In this document: piece by piece, positions 18,871-26,838 of the stretch
How positions within the stretch are numbered: the stretch's first letter is position 1
Layout of the letters: each line of letters opens with the position of its first letter
NCBI GenBank assembly: GCA_017437755.1
Contig: JAFRXI010000043.1
Coordinates: forward strand, 124,001-188,000
Reading direction: 5' to 3'
DNA from: Bacteroidales bacterium
Lineage (GTDB): Bacteria > Bacteroidota > Bacteroidia > Bacteroidales > UBA932
Length of the DNA stretch: 64,000 bases
Notes under the pieces: generated by a model
Databases searched by the model: none
What the model was told of the DNA's origin: nothing
What the model saw: the letters and a program-made list of their open reading frames with translations, nothing else
Translations under genes and position numbers: made by a program

Positions 18871-20412
18871 ATGAAACATACCGCCCTCGCCCTGCTCCCG
18901 CCAGCCCTTCTTGGTGCACTTTCATGTTCCCAGAAGGAACAGCCCCGCCCGAATATCCTTCTCATAGTGGCCGACGACCTCGGAATCGGCGACCTGAGCT
19001 GCTATGGCTCCGAAACCATCAGGACGCCCTTCCTGGATTCCCTTGCCTCCGACGGCCTGCTGATGAGGAATGCCTACGCAACATCCTCAACATCAACTCC
19101 AAGCCGGTTTGCGATGTTCACCGGAATGTATCCCTGGCGGAACCCGGAGGCGAGGATACTCCCGGGCGACGCCCCCCTGCTGATAGACACCGCCATGAAC
19201 ACCCTGCCCAAAATGATGCAGGAACTCGGTTACGCTACCGGCGCCGTGGGCAAATGGCACCTTGGGATGGGATACGGTAAGACTGACTGGAACGCCCCGA
19301 TAGTCCCATCCGGGAACACGGTGGGCTTTGACTACACCAACCTCATCCCCGCCACGGTTGACAGGGTTCCCACGGTCTATGTTGAAAACGGCCTGGTGGT
19401 TGGCCTGGACCCCTCCGATCCCATAGAGGTCAACTACAAAGAGAATTATCCCGGCGAGCCAACCGCCGACACCAATCCCGAGATGATGACCATGCGATGG
19501 CTGCACGGCCATCGTGGAACCATCGTAAACGGCATTCCAAGAATTGGTTACATGAAAGGAGGACACTCTGCACGCTGGGACGATGCCACCATGGCGGAAT
19601 ACTTCCTGGGGCGGATAAAAGATTTTATGGCCTCCCACAGGGAGGAGCCTTTCTTCCTTTATTACGGGCTCCATCAGCCGCACGTTCCCCGCGTGTCAGG
19701 AAAGGCTTTCGAGGGGGCCAGTGGCCTCGGATGCCGCGGCGACGTGGTTGTGGAGGCCGACTGGTGCGTGAGCGAGGCAGTCTCCGCACTCGATTCCCTG
19801 GGCATACTGGACAACACCATTATAATCTTCACTTCCGACAACGGGGCGGTCCTCCAGGACGGCTATGACGACGGTGCCGAGGAAGCGGCCCTTGCGGCAG
19901 GGCATGACCCCGACGGCGGCCTACGCGGCGGAAAATACAGCATGTACGACGCCGGCACGCATGTTCCCATGATAGTCTACTGGAGAGGGCATATACGGCC
20001 GGCGGTTTCATCCGCCAGGTTCTGCCTGATGGACCTCTATGCCTCTCTCGGGAAGATTCTGGGAGGCACTGTCCCGGAAGGGCTTGACAGCGAAGCCTAC
20101 CCGGAAGTACTTATGGGAAAGGAACTTACATCAGGCCGTGACACCCTGATGATAGAAGCCATGGGACATCTGGCCATGCTTGCCGGCAAGTACGCCTTCA
20201 TTCCTGCATATTCCGGAGCCAACACCAATTCCACGGGAATAGAACTGGGCTGCAATCCTTACGATACCCTCTGGGACCTGGAAGAAGACCCGTTCCAGGA
20301 AAGCGACATCTCCGCCTCCGAGCCAGGCAAAGCCTCAGCCCTGAAGGGGGCCTTCCTCCGCCAAGCAGGAGCGCTGTACAGGGAGCACATGCAAACCGAT
20401 CCCCTGGAATAA
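18871..20412 (+). CDS. S1-family sulfatase, serine type (possible GalNAc-6-sulfatase)
   Basis: 513 aa lipoprotein (GALSC, Cys19). Metal ligands Asp35-Asp36 lie in NILLIVADDLGIGD. The formylglycine motif is S75-T-P-S-R, followed by FAMFTGMYPW, so it is serine-type. GKWHLG and FTSDNG are further S1 signatures. It would remove sulfate from glycosaminoglycan saccharides released by the PUL. It is transcribed away from the HTCS and so could be under its own promoter. The general look (GIGDLSCYG, YATSSTSTPSR) is that of N-acetylgalactosamine-6-sulfatase subfamilies such as S1_15; this subfamily assignment is inference. A strong hairpin follows the stop. Confidence 0.9.
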   Translation: MKHTALALLPPALLGALSCSQKEQPRPNILLIVADDLGIGDLSCYGSETIRTPFLDSLASDGLLMRNAYATSSTSTPSRFAMFTGMYPWRNPEARILPGDAPLLIDTAMNTLPKMMQELGYATGAVGKWHLGMGYGKTDWNAPIVPSGNTVGFDYTNLIPATVDRVPTVYVENGLVVGLDPSDPIEVNYKENYPGEPTADTNPEMMTMRWLHGHRGTIVNGIPRIGYMKGGHSARWDDATMAEYFLGRIKDFMASHREEPFFLYYGLHQPHVPRVSGKAFEGASGLGCRGDVVVEADWCVSEAVSALDSLGILDNTIIIFTSDNGAVLQDGYDDGAEEAALAAGHDPDGGLRGGKYSMYDAGTHVPMIVYWRGHIRPAVSSARFCLMDLYASLGKILGGTVPEGLDSEAYPEVLMGKELTSGRDTLMIEAMGHLAMLAGKYAFIPAYSGANTNSTGIELGCNPYDTLWDLEEDPFQESDISASEPGKASALKGAFLRQAGALYREHMQTDPLE

Positions 20413-20414
20413 GC

Positions 20415-20446
20415 GAAAGAGGCCGACCATCCGGTCGACCTCTTTC
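20415..20446. terminator. Bidirectional hairpin terminator
   Basis: A 14-position stem (20415-20428 with 20433-20446) has one C/A mismatch and the 4-nt loop ATCC. It lies 2 nt after the sulfatase stop and 6 nt past the tRNA-Val 3' end on the opposite strand, so it can stop transcription from both sides. There is no long T-tract on either side. Confidence 0.65.
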
Positions 20447-20452
20447 CGTCTG

Positions 20453-20527
20453 TGAGGACTAGCAGACTTGAACTGCTGACCTCTTGCCTGTCAAGCAAGC
20501 GCTCTAAACCAACTGAGCTAAGCCCTC
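20453..20527 (-). tRNA. tRNA-Val (anticodon GAC)
   Basis: The minus strand folds into a full cloverleaf of 75 nt. Acceptor GAGGGCT pairs with AGTCCTC (one G-T), D arm TTAGCTCAGTTGG, anticodon stem CTTGC/GCAAG with loop TTGACAG giving anticodon GAC, T arm with GTTCAAGTC, discriminator A. The 3' CCA is not encoded (CAG follows). A matching promoter lies just upstream. Confidence 0.95.
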
Positions 20528-20541
20528 ATTGATTGGGACTG

Positions 20542-20572
20542 CAAAGATACTCAAAAATTCTTCCCCCGCAAA
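20542..20572 (-). promoter_or_regulatory. Promoter of tRNA-Val
   Basis: Minus strand TTTG (20572-20569), 19-nt spacer, TATCTTTG (20549-20542) matches the Bacteroides consensus. The expected start near 20537 is about 10 nt before the mature tRNA 5' end. Confidence 0.7.
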
Positions 20573-20628
20573 TTTATTTTTCAAATAGTTTCCGAATCCG
20601 GGACCTTTCCTGAAAAGGGAAGGCCTTA

Positions 20629-21591
20629 TCACCGGTATTTCATTCTGAAAAGCATCCTGCCAAGTCTGGGGAAGGACAGGAGGAAGACTACGCGGGCCTT
20701 TTCAGCAAGGCTTATGTCCGGGCAGGAGATATATTCCCGGAAAGTCTTCTTTTTCAGGGGCTTGAATATCCTGTAATAATCTTTCAGGTCGCTCCTGTGT
20801 TCAAGGTCAAACCTGGAAGAGAGAAACGTTCTGTAAAGTCTGGCGAGAAAAATGGACCGAAATTGGGGCAGAATGATCAGGGGCTCGGTCATGTTCATCA
20901 TCATGAGCCTGCCAAGGGCACGGTAGGTCCCGAAACCGTGGTTGCTCAAGCTAAGCGGACGCATCCGGTAAAAATACTGCATGCTCTTTTTGTATATGGC
21001 CTTCCGTGTTTTCTGGGCAACGACAAGGTTGAAAGACATATCTTCACAGGTATAAATGTCCAAAAACCTGAGTCCCTCCAATACTTCCCTGGAATACAGT
21101 TTATTCCATAAGACACAGAACGCCATGTTGGTCCGGGATGGCTTCCCGCATATGTTGTTGGCCACATATACCCCATCGAACGTGATTTCCTCGTCCGTGA
21201 AAACCTCCTCTTCCAACGGCTTGCCGTCAAGCCCCACTTTGGTGTGATCGAACATGGCCCAGTCATACGGCCCTGATGAAATCAGATTTACGGCAACCTC
21301 CAGGGCGGTTGGCAAAATGATGTCGTCGGGATCAACGAACAGTATGTATTCTCCCTTTGCCTCATCCAGGCCTGCATTCCTGGCATGGCCTACCCCGGCG
21401 TTCGGCTGGTGGATCACCCGGAAGCGGGAGTCCTTTGCACAGAAAGCATCGCACATTTCCCCGGACCCATCGGTGGATCCGTCGTCCACGATTATGCATT
21501 CAAAGCCGGCATAAGTCTGAGCCGCGATGCTCTCAAGGCTCGCCTCCAGAAACTCCCTTACATTATATACCGGTACGATAATGCTGACCAT
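20629..21591 (-). CDS. GT2 glycosyltransferase, paralogue A
   Basis: 320 aa GT-A fold family 2 transferase: MVSIIVPVYNV, then IIVDDGSTDGSGEMCD, HARNAGLDEAKGEYILFVDPDD (the metal-binding DxD-type site reads DPDD). No membrane helix, so it probably works on the cytoplasmic face adding a sugar to a lipid-linked or capsular glycan. C-terminal half is Arg/Lys-rich (FKPLKKKTFREYISCPD) as in related Bacteroidales transferases. It is very similar to the next gene (21616-22575), and a third, broken copy lies at 24229-24819, so a local duplication has occurred. Donor and acceptor sugars unknown. Confidence 0.88.
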   Translation of the reverse strand: MVSIIVPVYNVREFLEASLESIAAQTYAGFECIIVDDGSTDGSGEMCDAFCAKDSRFRVIHQPNAGVGHARNAGLDEAKGEYILFVDPDDIILPTALEVAVNLISSGPYDWAMFDHTKVGLDGKPLEEEVFTDEEITFDGVYVANNICGKPSRTNMAFCVLWNKLYSREVLEGLRFLDIYTCEDMSFNLVVAQKTRKAIYKKSMQYFYRMRPLSLSNHGFGTYRALGRLMMMNMTEPLIILPQFRSIFLARLYRTFLSSRFDLEHRSDLKDYYRIFKPLKKKTFREYISCPDISLAEKARVVFLLSFPRLGRMLFRMKYR

Positions 21592-21615
21592 TGTTTCACC
21601 TTATTATCATTTGTC

Positions 21616-22575
21616 CTACCGGTATTTCAGCCTGAAAAGGATCCTGCCAAGTCCGGGGAACCAGAACAGGGCAACCGTGCGTGCCTTCTCGGAAAGGCTT
21701 ATCTCCGGGCAGGAGAGATATTCACGGAAGGTCTTTTTTTTCAGAGGCTTGAATATCCTGAAGTATTCTTTCAGGTCGCTCCTTTGTTCAAGGTCAAACC
21801 TTGAAGTGAGCGCCATCCTATAAAGCTTGCTCAGGAATATCGACCGAAATGAGGGGACAACTTTTTTGTCAAGTTCACTCATCATCGTCAGTCTGGCCAG
21901 AGCACGGCGGGTTCCGAAAACGGATTGGCTCAGGCCCCTAGGGTTACGACGGTAAAGGTACTGCAAGCTTTTCTTGTAGATGGCCTTCACCGTTTTCTGG
22001 TATACAAGGAAGTTGAAGGGAAAATCTTCACATGTATAATCGTACCCGAACCTTACCTCTTCCAGTAATTTCCTGCTATACAGTTTGTTCCATACAAATT
22101 GGTAAGTCAGGGACGTCCATGAGGGCCTTTCGCACATCCTTTTGGCGGCACAAACCCCGTCAAATATAATCACCTCTTCCGTAAACCTGTCATCATTCAA
22201 TCTGGTGCCATCGAGTCCGATCTGTGTGAAATCGAACATCGCACAGTCATACGGGCCGGATGAAATCAGGTTCACTGCCACCTCGAGGGCAGTTGGCAGG
22301 AGTATGTCGTCGCTGTCAAAGAACATGATGTATTCTCCCGTTGAGGCATCCAGGCCTGCATTCCTGGCCCACCCTATCCCGGCGTTCTGCTGGTGGATCA
22401 CCCGGAAGCGGGAGTCCTTCAGGCAGAAGGCGTCGCATATTTCCCCGGACCCGTCAGTGGATCCGTCGTCCACGATGATGCATTCAAAATCAGCAAAAGT
22501 CTGTGCCGCGATGCTCTCAAGACTTGCCTCCAGAAACTGCTCTACATTAAATACAGGGACGATTATGCTGACCAT
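21616..22575 (-). CDS. GT2 glycosyltransferase, paralogue B
   Basis: 319 aa, same architecture as paralogue A: MVSIIVPVFNVEQFLEASLESIAAQTF, VDDGSTDGSGEICD and GEYIMFFDSDD (DSDD in place of DPDD at the metal site). The first 110 residues are nearly identical to paralogue A while the middle (NDDRF to RRALARL) is clearly different, suggesting different acceptors or gene conversion at the ends. It is 24 bp upstream of paralogue A and 13 bp downstream of the lipoprotein gene, so the three genes probably share a transcript. Substrate unknown. Confidence 0.88.
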   Translation of the reverse strand: MVSIIVPVFNVEQFLEASLESIAAQTFADFECIIVDDGSTDGSGEICDAFCLKDSRFRVIHQQNAGIGWARNAGLDASTGEYIMFFDSDDILLPTALEVAVNLISSGPYDCAMFDFTQIGLDGTRLNDDRFTEEVIIFDGVCAAKRMCERPSWTSLTYQFVWNKLYSRKLLEEVRFGYDYTCEDFPFNFLVYQKTVKAIYKKSLQYLYRRNPRGLSQSVFGTRRALARLTMMSELDKKVVPSFRSIFLSKLYRMALTSRFDLEQRSDLKEYFRIFKPLKKKTFREYLSCPEISLSEKARTVALFWFPGLGRILFRLKYR

Positions 22576-22588
22576 TTATCCTTTTTTA

Positions 22589-23644
22589 CTATTTCACCTC
22601 CATCAAATTGGTCTCCTCCATTTCGTCGTCAACGATGATACCAATCCCGGAATTAGCAAAACGGCCATTAATATCAACTTTGATGAGCGCGATTGTCTTA
22701 TTCTTGATTTCAAGCAAACCGTCAGTTTGCCAAAAGAAACTATTTTCAGAATATGAGAACTCGCCTTGATCGCTCATTTCTGGTGCCCAATAAACATAAG
22801 GCTTAAAGTTGATGATTCCCCTGTCATTCAAATAAGAAGAGGTGTCAGATGATGCATAATTACCAAAATATACAAAAACCTTATCCACATCTCCAGAGGT
22901 ACTCGTTAAAAGAAATCTGAAATTATCAAGGGTTTCATATTGTATTGAGGCGTTATCTGGATCCTCTCCTACATCTGCTGAAAGTAACAGCCCACCTTCA
23001 GTTGGAGCCTTGATTATTACATGGACTCCAAAATTCCGTCTTTGAACGTTTACAACAACATCTTTGATATTTCCTTCAACAAGAGCCTCCCCGTAATATA
23101 CATTCAACATGGAGAATACGCTCTTTTGGGAACGGTTTCCGGAAACAACACACGCAACTTTTTGTGAATCAGGAATAAGCGTACGAGTAGACAGGGAATA
23201 AGAAAAACTATTGGAAACAGCAACTCCGTCGGACAGGCGAGAAACAGGCTCAAATACCTTATTGTCTTCTGAAACGAACAACTTATCCTCTCCGTCTGAA
23301 ACGATAAGACATTTAATCCTGTACTTGTGACCGGCATCCAAAACTACCCTGAGATCCTTGACATGGTCCTTGTCAAAAAGCCCTTCAGCATAAGGATAAA
23401 AAGTGTTCTGTCCGTTTCCGGTGACAACAACGCTATCAATGGAGAAGGCATAGAAAGAATTCCCTTCCTCGGTAGCTTTGGACATAGGCGACACGTCGAT
23501 TGTCATGACATCATTAGCGGCAAAATCGCCCCCAATTAATATGCGCGTCATACCGCCATTCACCGTATCTGACGGCTGTTCTATCCTGTTGCAGCCACAA
23601 CATAGAAGCACAATAACAAAAGAAAAACAAAAAAAACGTTTCAT
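22589..23644 (-). CDS. Uncharacterised lipoprotein
   Basis: 351 aa from the MKRFFCFSF start at 23644; the frame extends 37 codons further upstream without signal-peptide character. Leader ends CCGC, giving a lipid anchor. The rest is rich in beta-strand-like Val/Tyr/Ser/Asp segments (FYAFSIDSVVVTGNGQ, VVVNVQRRNFGVHVIIKAP). I do not recognise a family with certainty. The layout, a lipoprotein with an N-terminal strand-rich domain about 150 residues long followed by a second one, is reminiscent of fimbrillin/FimB-Mfa2-like surface proteins, but no decisive motif is seen. Its AT-richer composition than the surrounding PUL and transporter genes suggests transfer. Cotranscription with the two GT2 genes is likely. 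Confidence 0.65.
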   Translation of the reverse strand: MKRFFCFSFVIVLLCCGCNRIEQPSDTVNGGMTRILIGGDFAANDVMTIDVSPMSKATEEGNSFYAFSIDSVVVTGNGQNTFYPYAEGLFDKDHVKDLRVVLDAGHKYRIKCLIVSDGEDKLFVSEDNKVFEPVSRLSDGVAVSNSFSYSLSTRTLIPDSQKVACVVSGNRSQKSVFSMLNVYYGEALVEGNIKDVVVNVQRRNFGVHVIIKAPTEGGLLLSADVGEDPDNASIQYETLDNFRFLLTSTSGDVDKVFVYFGNYASSDTSSYLNDRGIINFKPYVYWAPEMSDQGEFSYSENSFFWQTDGLLEIKNKTIALIKVDINGRFANSGIGIIVDDEMEETNLMEVK

Positions 23645-23832
23645 ATTAGATAGTAGTTTTGTTTTAAAGATTACATTATTTACCCACCCACTGCGAACCC
23701 GTCCAAAGGACCTCATAAATACAGTCTGTATACACCATCTGAGTTGCCAAATCAACTCCTTGAGTCAGAATAACATGTTCATTTCAGTCCACTTTTAATT
23801 TTGAGCCAATTTAAAAAAAAAACATATGTAAA

Positions 23833-23840
23833 CAAATATA
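23833..23840 (-). promoter_or_regulatory. Possible -7 box for the lipoprotein-GT2 transcript
   Basis: TATATTTG on the minus strand in an AT-rich stretch 190 nt before the lipoprotein ATG. No convincing TTTG box is at the correct distance. The rest of 23645-23884 holds only a small hairpin (GAGTTG/CAACTC, 23741-23758) and no gene that I can see. Confidence 0.3.
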
Positions 23841-23884
23841 TTTCTACTTTTTACACCCGGGTTAACGGAAAAGATTGAGAATAA

Positions 23885-24226
23885 TCAACAGAACTTGTCT
23901 ATAAGTTAACTCACGGGAGCGGGAAATACTGTTTCCTCAGCCGTCCACGCCGTTTTGGCAAGAGTCTGCTGGTTTCCACATTGGAAACCTACTTCAGCGG
24001 CCACAACAACCTCAAGGAAATCTCAATGGATGCCCGATAAACCGGCATCTGCGGTATCTCGGAAAAAGAAATCAAGATCAACGACTCCGCTGACACCGCC
24101 CTGCAGCAGATTGAGGACAAGGTTTATGCACGCAAATTCTCCGACGACAATCGAAAGATCTTCAAGATCGGCATCCGTTTCTCCACGGAAACCCGCGGCA
24201 TGGATTCCTGGCGGGTTTTGGAATAG
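23885..24226 (+). pseudogene. Remnant of an AAA-ATPase/PD-(D/E)XK nuclease-like protein
   Basis: One frame shows the N-terminal signature YCFLSRPRRFGKSLLVSTLETYF typical of AAA-ATPase_like (PF09820) proteins, whose Walker A is within RRFGKS. It soon meets TAA after SMDAR. The same frame continues with GICGISEKEI and ends with the C-terminal nuclease-domain segment (ALQQIEDKVYARKFSDDNRK, then IFKIGIRFSTETRGMDSWRV) and TAG at 24226. Around 400 residues between the two ends are missing and there is no start codon; an in-frame stop lies just upstream. Intact family members are about 500-580 aa. This is a double-truncated relic, abundant as a family in Bacteroidales genomes and often thought to be mobile-associated. 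Confidence 0.7.
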
Positions 24227-24228
24227 CA

Positions 24229-24819
24229 TTACCGGTATTTCATTCTGAAAACCATCCTGCCAAGCCTGGGAAAGGACAGTAGGAAGACTACTTGGGCCTT
24301 TTCCATAAAGCTTATGTCCGGGCAGGTGAGATATTCGCGGAAGGTCTTCTTTTTCAATGGCTTGAATATTCTGTTGTATTCTTTCAGGTCGCTTTTCCTT
24401 TCAAGGTCAAACCGTGAAGAAAGAGTCGTCCTGTACAGCCTTGCGAGAAAAACAGGCCGAAAAGAGGGGACATGTACTTTTTTGTCTAGTTTCCTCATCA
24501 TAGTCAGTCTGGTGCCATCTAGTCCAATCTGTGTAAAATCGAACATCGCACAGTCATACGTACCGGATGAGATCAGGTTTACGGCTACCTCAAGGGCAGT
24601 TGGCAGGAGCATGTCGTCGCTGTCAAAGAACATGATGTATTCTCCCGTTGATGCATCCAGGCCTGCATTCCTGGCATGGCCTACCCCGGCGTTATGTTGG
24701 TGGATCACCCGGAAACGGGAGTCCTTCAGGCAGAAGGCGTCGCATATTTCCCCAGACCCGTCAGTGGATCCGTCATCCACCATGATGCATTCAAAATCGG
24801 TATAAGTCTGTGAAGCGAT
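24229..24819 (-). pseudogene. Broken third copy of the GT2 glycosyltransferase
   Basis: Homology to paralogues A and B begins at their residue 22 (IASQTYTDFECIMVDDGSTD), directly after an in-frame TAA, so the first 21 residues are lost. Inside, 103 codons are missing: IGLDGTRL runs straight into TMMRKLDKK. The junction at 24508-24512 is TCTGG, which occurs at both ends of the missing 309 bp in paralogue B (21892-21896 and 22201-22205), indicating microhomology deletion. The copy is a mosaic: AGVGHARNAG and the C-terminus FLLSFPRLGRMVFRMKYR match A, while STGEYIMFFDSDD and IGLDGTRL match B. An ATG at 24783 opens a 184-aa frame, but a working enzyme is unlikely. Confidence 0.8.
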
Positions 24820-25085
24820 TTACAAATAGAATTCTACAAATAATGATCGTTTTTTTAATAACCACCGTCTCAGCGCCCCTGCATGACAGCTTTTTCACAC
24901 AAAATGGCCTGGACAAAAGTACCACTGAGCAACTTGTCCCCCGGCTCCGTCCACGTTGAAGGGCGTTTTCATGGACGGCGAGTGTGAAAAGCGTTTGCCG
25001 TCCACGTTGAAGGGCGTTTTCATGGACGGGAGAGGGCAAAAGAACCGCTTCAATAAAAAAGGCGATAATTCCGAAGAATTTTTCA
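24820..25085. other. Gene-free stretch with hairpins
   Basis: No credible gene. A short AT-rich part (24820-24880) is followed by a hairpin GGACAA/TTGTCC (24911-24916 with 24934-24939) and then two exact 32-nt hairpin repeats. Small frames through the repeats encode repetitive peptides and are not supported as genes. Confidence 0.55.
24947..25029. repeat. Two exact 32-bp hairpin repeats
   Basis: Identical 32-nt units at 24947-24978 and 24998-25029, period 51. Each begins CCGTCCA and ends TGGACGG, so each can fold into a 7-bp stem with an 18-nt loop. The CCGTCC/GGACGG stem is shared with the 90-bp repeats that flank the transposase gene at 52938-53813, so they may belong to one REP-like family. 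Confidence 0.75.
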
Positions 25086-25093
25086 TATATTTG
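25086..25093 (+). promoter_or_regulatory. Probable -7 box for the peptide transporter operon
   Basis: TATATTTG, 65 nt before the POT gene ATG. No clear -33 TTTG at the usual distance. The leader between them is A/C-rich just before the start (ACAATTAACAATAACAAC). Confidence 0.45.
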
Positions 25094-25158
25094 TGAATTG
25101 AGCCTGTTCATTTGCGGGCTCAGGAGTACGTAAACAATTAACAATAACAACTATAACG

Positions 25159-26838
25159 ATGTTCAAAGGACAACCCAAAGGACTCTACGCCCTGGCACTT
25201 GCCAACACCGGCGAAAGGTTCGGTTACTACACCATGCTGGCCATCTTCCTGCTGTTCCTGCAGGCCAAGTTCGGATTCACCGCCGCGGCGGCCGGCCAGT
25301 TCTATGCCATCTTCCTTGCAGCCGTCTATTTCATGCCGGTCCTCGGCGGATGGCTCGCCGACAAGATCGGTTTCGGGAAGTGCGTCGTCACAGGCGTTTC
25401 CGTGATGTTCCTCGGCTATCTCCTGCTGGCCATCCCCACTGACGCTTTCCAGGGCCGTGGCCTGGCCCTCGCCATGATGATCGGCGCCCTGCTCCTGATA
25501 GCGGCAGGAACCGGTCTTTTCAAGGGAAACCTGCAGGTCATGACCGGCAATCTGTATGACGACCCTGCCTACAGCGCAAAGCGCGACTCCGGCTTCAGCC
25601 TGTTCTACATGGCAATCAACGTGGGTGCCATGTTCGCCCCCACCGCAGCAACGGCCCTTACCAACAGGCATCTGGCAAGCTCCGGCCTCATCTACAAGGC
25701 CGACATCCCTGCGCTCGCACACCAGTGCATGAACGGCACCCTCCAGGATCCTTCCCTGCTCCAGGAACTTCAGGCCGCGATGCCCGGTTCCGACGTGGCG
25801 GCCATGAGCCTGAGCGACTTCAGCCAGTACTACATCAACCACCTGTCCACCGCCTACAACCTGGGATTTGCCGTGGCATGCGTGTCGCTGATCTTCTCAA
25901 TGGCCATCTACTTCGGTTTCCGTTCCTGGTTCAAGCATACCGACGTCAACGCCAAGCAGGCGGCAGCCTCCAACGAGAATGTGGTTGAACTCACCCCCAA
26001 GCAGACCAAGGACCGCATCGTGGCCCTCTGCTTCGTTTTCGCCGTGGTGATCTTCTTCTGGATGGCCTTCCACCAGAACGGCTCTTCGCTGACTTACTTT
26101 GCCCGTGACTACACCCAGGATACTGTTTCCGGGCCGCTCAGGATTGGCTTCAACATCTGGCCGCTGTTCCTGATTGCCGTGTCAATCTATACTCTGTTCG
26201 GAGCATTCCAGTCGGAAACCACCAGGGCAAAATACATCTGCGCGGTCGTCACGCTGATCCTGTGGGGCGGGGCATATGCGATTTATTCCGGCATGGACTC
26301 CGTCCTGCACATCCTGCCCCAGCAGTTCCAGCAGTTCAATCCCTTCTTCGTGGTTGCACTGACCCCGGTGTCCATGGCATTGTTCGGAGCCCTGGCCAAG
26401 AAAGACAAGGAGCCTTCCGCACCCAAGAAAATCGGCCTGGGCATGTTCGTGGCAGCAGTCGGCTACCTCATCATGCTCGCCGCCTCCAATGGTCAGCCGG
26501 CCCCTTCGGAACTCACGTCGGTGGGAGGCATTTCTCCCGACCCGGTGGTCCCTACCTACCTTATCAGCACCTATCTGGTCCTGACCTTCGCCGAGCTGCT
26601 GCTCTCTCCTATGGGTATATCCTTCGTTTCAAAGGTGGCACCGCCCAAGTACAAGGGATTGATGATGGGACTCTGGTTTGCGGCCACGGCCATAGGAAAC
26701 TACCTCAGCTCCATACCCTCGATGCTTTGGGACAACGTTCCGCTGTGGGTGAACTGGACGGTTCTCATGGCCCTCTGCGTCATCTCCGGCGCCGTGATGT
26801 TCGCCCTCCTGAAGAGGCTCGAGGCTGCAACCGCATGA
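25159..26838 (+). CDS. POT/PTR2-family proton:oligopeptide symporter
   Basis: 559 aa inner-membrane transporter with 12-14 hydrophobic segments. The family signature is plain: GLYALALANTGERFGYYTML (ExxERFxYY-type) at residues 8-27, FYAIFLAAVYFMPVLGGWLAD and FKGNLQVMTGNLY (PTR2 signature 2). It imports di- and tripeptides with protons. Length is typical of the Bacteroidetes POT subgroup. Its stop overlaps the start of the next gene (ATGA), so it heads the downstream transcript. Peptide uptake fits a gut saccharolytic and proteolytic lifestyle. Exact peptide range cannot be inferred. Confidence 0.93.
   Translation: MFKGQPKGLYALALANTGERFGYYTMLAIFLLFLQAKFGFTAAAAGQFYAIFLAAVYFMPVLGGWLADKIGFGKCVVTGVSVMFLGYLLLAIPTDAFQGRGLALAMMIGALLLIAAGTGLFKGNLQVMTGNLYDDPAYSAKRDSGFSLFYMAINVGAMFAPTAATALTNRHLASSGLIYKADIPALAHQCMNGTLQDPSLLQELQAAMPGSDVAAMSLSDFSQYYINHLSTAYNLGFAVACVSLIFSMAIYFGFRSWFKHTDVNAKQAAASNENVVELTPKQTKDRIVALCFVFAVVIFFWMAFHQNGSSLTYFARDYTQDTVSGPLRIGFNIWPLFLIAVSIYTLFGAFQSETTRAKYICAVVTLILWGGAYAIYSGMDSVLHILPQQFQQFNPFFVVALTPVSMALFGALAKKDKEPSAPKKIGLGMFVAAVGYLIMLAASNGQPAPSELTSVGGISPDPVVPTYLISTYLVLTFAELLLSPMGISFVSKVAPPKYKGLMMGLWFAATAIGNYLSSIPSMLWDNVPLWVNWTVLMALCVISGAVMFALLKRLEAATA

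Noticed and set aside
24947-25029. Possible CRISPR array
   Set aside because: Only two repeat units with a 19-nt gap, each internally palindromic, and no cas genes nearby.
20453-25085. Genomic island integrated at tRNA-Val
   Set aside because: Islands normally join the 3' end of a tRNA, but the accessory patch lies on the 5' side and no copy of the tRNA end was found at its far border.
24895-25086. Small minus-strand gene with repeated peptide
   Set aside because: The repetition comes from the hairpin DNA units; there is no promoter or start context supporting translation.
26262-26834. N-terminal extension of the DUF2400 gene
   Set aside because: It lies wholly within the POT gene in another frame, and the family's conserved part begins at the ATG at 26835.
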